Source: Desulfobacterales bacterium (GTDB taxonomy: Bacteria > Desulfobacterota > DSM-4660 > Desulfatiglandales > B25-G16). From it: a stretch of 6,718 nt of DNA. The notes beneath the pieces were generated by a model that was given only the letters and a program-made list of their open reading frames with translations, did no database searches and had not been told where the DNA came from. Shown here piece after piece: positions 1 through 4,379 of this stretch (within the stretch, counting starts at the first letter, position 1; each line of letters begins with the position of its first letter). Where the stretch lies: NCBI GenBank assembly GCA_013375385.1, contig JABXJY010000153.1, positions 1 to 6,718 on the forward strand, read 5' to 3'. A program made the translations under genes and the position numbers.

Positions 1-490
1 CGATGATCAGCAAACGTCGTTTTCCTCCCTTGCCCAGGTCGAAACTGGCAAGTTCTTCCCACCTATGCCAGTCCTCTTTCAGCTCTGTCACATCGCTGAG
101 TATTTTCAAGCCGAAGGTCACCTCCGTATCTGGTATTTTGACCAGACGGTCAATGGCAGGGTGATCAAGAGAGGGTAGGACTGCCAGTCCAAGGTCCTGC
201 ATAAGATAATGGATTGCGTCCGTGAGAAGCAGCACATTCTTGCTCTTCACCAGGCAGTCAAGGGCTTGGGATGCGGTTTTTGTTTCATTTTTCTTGCCCA
301 TATCATTGGTTTTGCCCTTTTCCAGCTTGCCGCGTTCTGTGACGCTGGTTTCGACTTTCCCAATTACGAACATGCCGACCAGACAGCCCAATGACACGAG
401 CAAGCGTTGGCTGCCGCTGTGGCTCAGCAGCACGTAGAAGGCAAAAATGAGTAAGAAGAGCTGGAAGAGAAGCAAGGTTTTCTGTTTCAT
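1..490 (-). CDS. Membrane-anchored protein of unknown function (partial, N-terminal 163 residues)
   Basis: This frame is open from an ATG at 490-488 to the left edge, so the C-terminus lies outside the window. An AGGAG (501-497 on the minus strand) sits 6 nt before the ATG and supports the start. Residues about 5-22 and 29-44 form two closely spaced hydrophobic segments, which suggests a membrane hairpin or a signal anchor plus one helix. A Lys/Glu/Thr-rich linker follows (about 45-72). From about residue 73 a soluble, apparently alpha/beta domain begins, with a Leu-rich helix (KNVLLLTDAIHYLMQDLGL) and a late segment with two Trp followed by FDLGKGGKRRLLII. I do not recognise the family. A nuclease-like or NTPase-associated domain is possible, but no catalytic motif can be confirmed in the visible part. 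That the gene is real is well supported; the function is not. Confidence 0.75.
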   Translation of the reverse strand, partial: MKQKTLLLFQLFLLIFAFYVLLSHSGSQRLLVSLGCLVGMFVIGKVETSVTERGKLEKGKTNDMGKKNETKTASQALDCLVKSKNVLLLTDAIHYLMQDLGLAVLPSLDHPAIDRLVKIPDTEVTFGLKILSDVTELKEDWHRWEELASFDLGKGGKRRLLII

Positions 491-529
491 GGTGTGCTCC
501 TGTTTGCCAGTTCTTGATGCCTAAGATGC

Positions 530-544
530 CATGGTAAAACCATG
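530..544. promoter_or_regulatory. Perfect inverted repeat, possible operator or leader hairpin
   Basis: CATGGT and ACCATG flank AAA, giving a perfect 6-bp inverted repeat. It falls just downstream of the predicted transcription start (about 549, minus strand) of the leftmost gene and 40 bp before its start codon. A repressor operator or a small 5' UTR hairpin are both possible. Only the symmetry and position are seen. Confidence 0.3.
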
Positions 545-555
545 TTCTCTTTTCA

Positions 556-585
556 TTTATATCACAAACGGAGCTTCTATTTCAA
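556..585 (-). promoter_or_regulatory. Candidate sigma70 promoter for the leftmost gene
   Basis: On the minus strand TTGAAA (585-580) and TATAAA (561-556) are separated by 18 bp. Each hexamer matches the sigma70 consensus at 5 of 6 positions. Transcription would start near 549 and give a leader of about 58 nt. Confidence 0.5.
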
Positions 586-793
586 GAATATAATAAGCAA
601 AACCGATGCCAAACAGCCTGACCTCTTTGATCGTGCAAGTAGGACTTATCTCCTTGTTATTATTAAAAATTCCCCTTTGAGGCCGAATGGATAGATAATT
701 GCTGGTTAAGGGTTGCCGTAGAATTGCCTGTTTGGTGTAAAATAATTTTACAGAACGGATCTTCTGTACTGCCTTCCCCTTCCACCCTCTGCC
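586..793. other. Noncoding spacer without recognisable content
   Basis: This is the left part of a 550-bp gap between two divergent genes. I see no gene, RNA or convincing hairpin here. Short open frames cross it on both strands, but they run through the heptanucleotide repeat on its right and lack ribosome binding sites or family resemblance. Confidence 0.5.
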
Positions 794-884
794 TATCTCA
801 CATCTCACATCCCATATCGCAAACCCCATATCACACATCCCATATCCCCCATCGCATATCGCATGTTTCAAACCGCATATCCCT
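794..884. repeat. Degenerate 7-bp tandem repeat, 13 units (consensus YATCNCA)
   Basis: From 794 the sequence divides exactly into 13 seven-base units without any insertion or deletion: TATCTCA, CATCTCA, CATCCCA, TATCGCA, AACCCCA, TATCACA, CATCCCA, TATCCCC, CATCGCA, TATCGCA, TGTTTCA, AACCGCA, TATCCCT. Most fit [TC]ATCNCA. The pattern AACC[CG]CA followed by TATC appears at units 5-6 and 12-13, hinting at a higher-order duplication. Because 7 is not a multiple of 3, the tract favours no reading frame and leaves spurious open frames on both strands. It lies 40-130 bp upstream of the yhhQ promoter region. Confidence 0.85.
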
Positions 885-927
885 CGTAGCGAATTTGCCT
901 TCAAATTCCCTGCGTGGCAATCAAGCA

Positions 928-966
928 TTGATTTTTATTGACTTTTTTGATATAGGAAGCTATGGA
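928..966 (+). promoter_or_regulatory. Overlapping candidate sigma70 promoters for yhhQ
   Basis: Two alternatives with ideal 17-bp spacing overlap here: TTGATT (928-933) with TATAGG (951-956), and TTGACT (938-943) with TATGGA (961-966). The AT-rich stretch 927-954 stands out from its surroundings. Either would give a leader of about 70-80 nt that contains the 987-1019 hairpin. The TATAGG -10 also occurs in the candidate promoter of the AOR gene. Confidence 0.45.
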
Positions 967-986
967 GAAAGCTGTCAAGCATCCAC

Positions 987-1019
987 ATGCCCCGGCACTC
1001 GACTCACAGGCCGGGGTAT
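987..1019 (+). promoter_or_regulatory. Strong GC-rich hairpin in the yhhQ leader
   Basis: Bases 987-996 pair with 1010-1019 over 10 bp (one G-U) around a CCCCGGC/GCCGGGG core, with a 13-nt loop (997-1009). The hairpin ends 8 nt before the AGGAGG ribosome binding site. A second palindrome, CTCTTAAGAG (1020-1029), follows at once and overlaps the first bases of that site. The arrangement could control translation initiation. Genes of this family are often under preQ1 riboswitches, but I could not match the leader to preQ1-I, -II or -III, so only the hairpin is claimed. Confidence 0.5.
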
Positions 1020-1027
1020 CTCTTAAG

Positions 1028-1033
1028 AGGAGG
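1028..1033 (+). promoter_or_regulatory. Ribosome binding site AGGAGG that fixes the TTG start of yhhQ
   Basis: A perfect AGGAGG lies 8 nt before TTG at 1042. The first in-frame ATG (1060) is 26 nt away and has only a GGAG at a loose 12-nt spacing, so the TTG is preferred. Confidence 0.65.
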
Positions 1034-1041
1034 TTTTAAAT

Positions 1042-1764
1042 TTGGAGTTACGGAAAAGAATGTCACAGGATCAGCAGGTAAACTACACCCGCACAAGATA
1101 TTCCCATTGGTTTATTGTTGTCGTTGCCCTTTTTATCACCTGTCTCATTACGGCCAACATCATTGCCGTTAAACTAATCAGCATCTTTGGCTTGGTGCTC
1201 CCTGCGGCTATCATCATCTTTCCAATCAGTTATATCCTGGGCGATGTGTTGACCGAAGTATACGGCTACCGTCAGGCACGACGGGTGATCTGGTTGGGCT
1301 TCCTTTGCAACCTTATTTTAGTAGTTGCCATTTTGCTGGGGCAGATATTACCAGGCGCTTCATTCTGGGATGGGCAGGGTGCATACGAGCGTATCTTGGG
1401 ATATACGCCACGAATACTGGCTGCTTCCTTTCTGGCGTACCTGGTTGGTGAATTCTCCAACTCATTTGTGCTGGCGAAGATGAAAATTGCCACCAACGGC
1501 CGCTGGTTATGGACGCGCACCATCGGCTCAACGCTGGTGGGGCAGGGACTGGACTCTCTTGTTTTTATCACACTGGCATTTGTGGGAACGATTCCCCTGA
1601 CATCCCTCGTTTCGGCCATCCTGACCCAGTGGCTTGCCAAATCGATGTATGAGGCTGCTGTGACACCGGTAACCTACAAGGTAGTGAACTTCCTCAAGCG
1701 ACACGAGGGCCTGGATGTATATGACTTTGACACCCAGTTCAACCCATTGTTGATCAAGGGGTGA
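1042..1764 (+). CDS. yhhQ: Queuosine precursor transporter, VUT (YhhQ) family
   Basis: This 240-residue integral inner-membrane protein is predicted to take up the queuosine precursors preQ0/preQ1 for tRNA wobble modification. About six hydrophobic segments are visible (near residues 23-43, 50-67, 82-103, 125-146, 159-181 and 186-206), matching the family's size and fold. Family hallmarks are GDVLTEVYGYRQARRVIW (67-84), GEFSNS (136-141), RTIGSTLVGQGLDS (159-172) and the C-terminal YDFDTQFNP (227-235). The start is TTG, chosen because AGGAGG lies 8 nt upstream; the alternative ATG at 1060 would remove six residues. The gene stands alone behind a long leader with a stable hairpin. No other queuosine gene is in the window, consistent with a salvage role, though direct synthesis elsewhere in the genome cannot be excluded. 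Substrate is inferred from the family. Confidence 0.93.
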   Translation: MELRKRMSQDQQVNYTRTRYSHWFIVVVALFITCLITANIIAVKLISIFGLVLPAAIIIFPISYILGDVLTEVYGYRQARRVIWLGFLCNLILVVAILLGQILPGASFWDGQGAYERILGYTPRILAASFLAYLVGEFSNSFVLAKMKIATNGRWLWTRTIGSTLVGQGLDSLVFITLAFVGTIPLTSLVSAILTQWLAKSMYEAAVTPVTYKVVNFLKRHEGLDVYDFDTQFNPLLIKG

Positions 1765-1787
1765 CAATGATGCATTGGTGTCATGAT

Positions 1788-1860
1788 CCGCGCTCAAAGA
1801 TCCAGAGGGCGGTAGAATCTTTGATCTGCGGAAGCCACGCGGCTGATCAGCCTGCAGCCG
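1788..1860. other. Inverted repeats downstream of yhhQ
   Basis: CAAAGAT (1795-1801) pairs with ATCTTTG (1817-1823), reinforced by CCGC (1788-1791) with GCGG (1828-1831). A perfect 12-bp palindrome GGCTGATCAGCC (1841-1852) follows. CGGCTG (1840-1845) can instead pair with CAGCCG (1855-1860). No T tract follows on the plus strand; an A-rich run comes after 1869. This is therefore not a standard intrinsic terminator but may stabilise or end the yhhQ transcript. Confidence 0.4.
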
Positions 1861-1913
1861 TCCGGCGGGAAAAAAAGGGGGAAAACAAAAAAACTCTGCA
1901 AGGTTTTGCGTGC

Positions 1914-1942
1914 TTGACAAAACCAGAAGCCGTCTGTAAACT
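1914..1942 (+). promoter_or_regulatory. Sigma70 promoter of the structured RNA gene
   Basis: A perfect -35 TTGACA (1914-1919) and a -10 TAAACT (1937-1942, 4 of 6 matches) are separated by exactly 17 bp. The expected start, 7 nt beyond the -10, is G1949, precisely where the 5' strand of the RNA's closing helix begins. That coincidence supports both calls. Confidence 0.7.
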
Positions 1943-1948
1943 GTTCTT

Positions 1949-2088
1949 GGTGGACGGTTTAAAGCCCGAAGATTAAGTATCGGTTCCAGGTCCACGTTCC
2001 GAAGCGTCAAATCTTGCCTTAAGAGGCATCAATGCGGATCATCCGCAGCGCTCTGACCTGAGTGGGACATACCGTCCACCGTTTTTTT
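1949..2088 (+). ncRNA. Structured noncoding RNA, about 140 nt, with paired ends (family unknown, 6S-like layout)
   Basis: The first ten transcribed bases, GGTGGACGGT (1949-1958), are perfectly complementary to ACCGTCCACC (2071-2080), which is followed by GTTTTTTT, so one long-range helix closes the RNA and ends it. Inside, GTTCC (1983-1987) pairs with GGGAC (2064-2068) and AGGTC (1988-1992) with GACCT (2055-2059), stacking with a 4-nt bulge. Three local hairpins follow: ACGTT/AGCGT (1994-2007), TGCCT/AGGCA (2015-2028) and TGCGGA/TCCGCA (2033-2047). A 24-nt purine-rich strand (1959-1982) faces only two bases opposite, forming a large asymmetric bubble. No convincing ORF lies within. Closed ends plus a bubble recall 6S RNA, and CCTGAGTGGGACAT (2057-2070) loosely resembles the 3' arm of E. 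coli 6S as I remember it, but 6S RNAs are usually about 185 nt. It lacks the SRP RNA signature. Being a real RNA gene is fairly likely; family assignment is open. Confidence 0.65.
2071..2088 (+). terminator. Intrinsic terminator formed by the closing helix of the RNA
   Basis: ACCGTCCACC (2071-2080) is the 3' strand of the 10-bp closing helix and is followed by G and seven T (2082-2088). Unusually, its 5' partner is 112 nt upstream at the transcript's 5' end rather than in a local hairpin. Confidence 0.6.
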
Positions 2089-2187
2089 ATCCCCATACCG
2101 GTAAGAGGTGACGTTCCGGCAGAAGGTGCATTACGGTTTTCTTGAGATGAATGCCCCCTTTTCCACTTGAAGGACAAACAAGGTAAT
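2089..2187 (+). other. Short noncoding spacer
   Basis: This lies between the RNA terminator and the AlaX-like fragment. Apart from the 8-bp palindrome TACCGGTA near 2095-2102 and a weak AGG ahead of the next start, I see nothing here. Confidence 0.4.
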
Positions 2188-2280
2188 ATGAATAAGGAGC
2201 TTGACCCTCGGATGCACTCAGCAGAGCATATCCTGAACCAAACAATGGTCAGGATGTTTAAACTTGACTATTCCCTGTAG
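2188..2280 (+). pseudogene. N-terminal remnant of an AlaX-like alanyl-tRNA editing protein
   Basis: An ATG with AGG 4 nt upstream opens a 30-codon frame ending at TAG 2278-2280. Residues 1-24 (starting MNKELDPRMHSAEHIL) match, from memory, the start of AlaX-type proteins, free-standing relatives of the AlaRS editing domain that remove serine or glycine from mischarged tRNA-Ala. His10 and His14 form the HxxxH zinc-binding signature. Intact proteins run well beyond 150 residues. Here the resemblance stops about residue 24, and the stop codon falls inside the hairpin at 2273-2292. The rest of the gene, including the second metal motif, is missing. A short functional peptide is less likely than a decayed gene. 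Confidence 0.5.
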
Positions 2281-2292
2281 CTCGCTACAGGG
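2273..2292. repeat. Perfect hairpin repeat, 8-bp stem, CTCG loop
   Basis: CCCTGTAG and CTACAGGG flank CTCG. The hairpin carries the stop codon of the AlaX-like fragment and marks where its homology ends. Only three T follow, so a terminator role is weak. With the next hairpin it may be a small mobile or REP-like element. Confidence 0.5.
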
Positions 2293-2305
2293 TTTCCCTT
2301 TACTT

Positions 2306-2336
2306 CCCTCTCCTTGGGGAGAGGGTTAGGGTGAGG
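2306..2336. repeat. REP-like palindrome of the GGGAGAGGGTTAGGGTGAGG type
   Basis: CCCTCTCC (2306-2313) and GGAGAGGG (2318-2325) form an 8-bp stem with a TTGG loop, followed by the tail TTAGGGTGAGG. I recognise this motif as a widespread intergenic repeat in bacterial genomes, usually multi-copy. Here it lies exactly between two gene remnants. Confidence 0.6.
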
Positions 2337-2606
2337 CACTGCAGGGGACCGGCCGATTATTACAGAGTCCGAGCAACGGGGCATGCCATGACTCTGGGGT
2401 TGGAACCGTCTCTGAAAGAGAGTAAAAATCGTTTTGTAATGTCCGTATTTGATGCAGACCGACGATTGATAGAAGAGGATTTAGGGAAGACCAGCCCTAC
2501 CAGAACGCTCGCTGTGACGCCCCAGGCCACCTATTATATCAAACTGGATCTCAATCATGCGCCAATTGAAACGCCTCAATACCAATTGCATGCGCACTTT
2601 AGGTAG
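2331..2606 (+). pseudogene. C-terminal remnant of a protein with a PPC-like beta-sandwich domain
   Basis: The frame ends at TAG 2604-2606 and is open back to a stop at 2265. The only upstream start, GTG at 2331, lies inside the REP-like repeat. From about 2349 the translation looks like the second half of a bacterial pre-peptidase C-terminal (PPC-like) domain: DYYRVRATG, then alternating hydrophobic strands, FVMSVFDADRRLIEED, and ATYYIKLDL near the end. Such domains occur in secreted proteins. The N-terminal strands, signal peptide and any catalytic region are absent, so this is best read as the tail of a deleted gene. The assignment is by pattern only. Confidence 0.45.
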
Positions 2607-2699
2607 TCATCGATTTCATTCCGTTTCTTTAAGAGGGCGATTTGGGGTCGCCAGCTACCATGGGGAGTCTTCGTGTGAAAACCTAGGGAGGTAGGGATT
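2607..2699 (+). promoter_or_regulatory. Leader region of the DUF362 operon
   Basis: This short gap contains a small hairpin, GGCGA (2636-2640) with TCGCC (2648-2652), and the ribosome binding site GGAGGT (2687-2692), 7 nt before the ATG at 2700. I see no convincing -35/-10 pair, so the operon's promoter may lie further upstream. Confidence 0.35.
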
Positions 2700-3770
2700 A
2701 TGTCGATCTCATTCTCAGAAAACAGGCGCATGATGACCCGGAGGCAGTTTGTGAAGACCACCGCCGCAGGGTCCGCCGGGTTAGCACTTCTGGGTTGGCC
2801 TTCCGGAAGGACGGAGGCCTTGCAGAAATATCCTCACTGGGGCAAGGTGGTTGTGGTTCAGGATGAGGCTGCCACAGAGGGACCAAACATCAGGCAGAAT
2901 GTAGTCCGGTCCATGCTGGAGGAAGCCATCCATGCGCTGACGGACGGAGGAGGATGGCAGTGTGTTATCCCTTCTTACCGGAGCGGGGAAACCGTTGCCA
3001 TTAAGGTAAACTCCGTTGCCCGATTGATGAGCACCCACTGGGAGGTGATCGAGTCCATTGTGGGCGGGTTGGTTGCAGTCGGTGTCAGGCCAGACAACAT
3101 CATTATCTGGGATACATCCGCTTTCACCATGACGGCTCCCGGATATGTGCTCACCAATGAACCTCGTGGGGTGCGGGTCATGGGTGGGGACCAGCTGAAG
3201 GACCCGTATGACCGAACCAGGCCATTAGATTTGGAAGGAAACAAGGCCTGCCTGAGCCGAATCCTGACCGATGCCACGTATCTGATCAATGCCCCGGTAC
3301 TGAAGGACCACTGGGAGGCCGGGATCACGTTTGCCCTGAAGAACCACGTGGGGTCGGTGGATAATCCCAGAAAATTATTTCACCATCCCCCGGAAGAGGG
3401 AAATATGTTGCATACTATGCTTGGGAGGGGAAGGCCGAAGCATGCCTTTATTGCCGCCATTAACAGCGCCCCGGATATTCAAAAGAAAACCCGGTTGATC
3501 GTAGGCGACGCTCTGTTCGGTATCTATCAAGGGGGGCCAGCTGGCAGCCCGCAATTTACCTACAACGGCTTGATCGTGGGGAACGATCCTGTGGCCACAG
3601 ACCATCAGGCACGGCTCATCATCGACGAGCAACGAGCGAAGCATGGCACGGCCCCCATAAAGGCCCTGCACATTGAAGAAGCCATTCGTCTGGGCCTGGG
3701 GGCTCCCATCAACGAGATCCAGGTTGTTCCGGTGCACAGAAAAAAAACGAAGCAGGAGACGGACGGATGA
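2700..3770 (+). CDS. Tat-exported DUF362 family protein
   Basis: This 356-residue protein begins with a twin-arginine signal: TRRQFVK at 13-19, a hydrophobic stretch to about 33, and a likely cleavage after GRTEA (40). Export of a folded, probably cofactor-bearing protein is implied. The mature part shows the DUF362 pattern: IKVN (101-104), a strand ending in WD (137-138), LINAPVLKDH (195-204), GITFALKNHVGS (208-219), GDALFG (269-274) and GNDPVATD (294-301). Only two Cys (88 and 184) are present and no ferredoxin-type 4Fe-4S cluster motif, unlike the DUF362 proteins that carry a C-terminal ferredoxin domain. The reaction is unknown for the family. The start is set by GGAGGT 7 nt upstream; Met11 or Met12 would also leave the Tat motif intact. 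Its last codon overlaps the next gene by 4 bp, indicating translational coupling. Confidence 0.85.
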   Translation: MSISFSENRRMMTRRQFVKTTAAGSAGLALLGWPSGRTEALQKYPHWGKVVVVQDEAATEGPNIRQNVVRSMLEEAIHALTDGGGWQCVIPSYRSGETVAIKVNSVARLMSTHWEVIESIVGGLVAVGVRPDNIIIWDTSAFTMTAPGYVLTNEPRGVRVMGGDQLKDPYDRTRPLDLEGNKACLSRILTDATYLINAPVLKDHWEAGITFALKNHVGSVDNPRKLFHHPPEEGNMLHTMLGRGRPKHAFIAAINSAPDIQKKTRLIVGDALFGIYQGGPAGSPQFTYNGLIVGNDPVATDHQARLIIDEQRAKHGTAPIKALHIEEAIRLGLGAPINEIQVVPVHRKKTKQETDG

Positions 3771-4363
3771 AAGAACGAATCGGTGCCCTGTTCATTATCC
3801 TGCTCTTGATTTGGCCTGTGGAGAGCTCATGCGGCGGGAAGTACACCAAGAGGCCCGGTAAGGATCCAAGAACGGCAAGTCTGCTCCCTGGGGACGATGA
3901 AATCGAGGGATGGAAGCGGTTTGGTGAGATGTTCAGGGCATCAAACGAGGTGGAACTGTATAAATGCATCGATGGAGGAGCAGGGCTCTATATAAACCAC
4001 GGGTTTCAGGCTTATGCGGGACAACTGTATAGAAGTCGTGAAGGGTTGGAAGTAGAGATAGCCATCTATGATCAAGGGAGCGCAGAGAATGCCCGAGAAC
4101 TGTATCAGGACCCGGTAATAAAGGCTGATCCAGGAAAGGCGTTAGAGGCTCTGGGGGACGAAGCCCGGATAGATGAGAGAGGCCTGTTCGTCTACGGGGT
4201 GGAGTTCATTCAGGATCGTTTCTTTGTGCGAGTCCTCATACAGGACAGGACGGAAGATGGGCTGAATATCGCTTTGCTCTTTGCACACCATGTCTCCGAA
4301 CGGATCAAATCACTTTTGACTGATAGCTTTTTGCTCAAGGGTCCGCAGTCTTCTTTGGTTTGA
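3767..4363 (+). CDS. Secreted DUF6599-like protein
   Basis: A 198-residue protein starts at an ATGA overlap with the DUF362 gene; AGGAG (3754-3758) lies 8 nt before the ATG. Residues 1-17 form a signal peptide or anchor (hydrophobic 7-17). Cys22 follows ESS, which does not make a convincing lipobox, so a lipoprotein is doubtful. The mature part has LLPGDDEIEGWKR (39-51), ELYKCIDGGAGLYINHGF (63-80) and VEIAIYDQGSAENARELY (96-113). I associate this pattern with DUF6599 (a glycine-rich turn after an acidic/Tyr strand, then a strand ending in IYDxGS). The function is unknown. Coupling to a Tat-exported partner suggests that both act in the periplasm or at the outer face of the membrane. The gene ends 16 bp from the convergent AOR gene, with no clear terminator between them. 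Confidence 0.75.
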   Translation: MKERIGALFIILLLIWPVESSCGGKYTKRPGKDPRTASLLPGDDEIEGWKRFGEMFRASNEVELYKCIDGGAGLYINHGFQAYAGQLYRSREGLEVEIAIYDQGSAENARELYQDPVIKADPGKALEALGDEARIDERGLFVYGVEFIQDRFFVRVLIQDRTEDGLNIALLFAHHVSERIKSLLTDSFLLKGPQSSLV

Positions 4364-4379
4364 CTCGGGTGAGGATCTA

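Noticed and set aside
557..928. 123-codon minus-strand frame with repeated Cys/Ile/Trp-rich stretches
   Set aside because: It is the translation of the 7-bp repeat array plus flanks, without a ribosome binding site. The periodic residues reflect the DNA repeat.
724..1026. 100-codon plus-strand frame rich in Ser, His, Ile and Pro
   Set aside because: It also arises from the heptanucleotide array and runs through the yhhQ promoter and leader hairpin.
1761..1976. 71-codon frame starting at GTG that overlaps the yhhQ stop codon by 4 bp
   Set aside because: The overlap looks like translational coupling, but no ribosome binding site is evident, the residues resemble no family, and the frame crosses the RNA promoter and the first 28 bases of the RNA gene.
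1986..2006. Resemblance of CCAGGTCC...TTCCGAAGC to the SRP RNA apical motif
   Set aside because: The diagnostic GGAAGGAAGCAGC sequence is missing and the stretch folds as part of a different helix and hairpin.
2062..2088. T-box-like motif (GTGGGACATACCG) before a terminator, ahead of a tRNA-related AlaX fragment
   Set aside because: The T-box core would need a four-base insertion, there is no stem I or specifier loop, and the terminator's 5' strand is at the transcript start.
3838..3850. Lipobox for the DUF6599-like protein around Cys22
   Set aside because: The residues before the Cys are Glu-Ser-Ser, which does not fit the usual Leu-Ala/Ser-Gly/Ala pattern.
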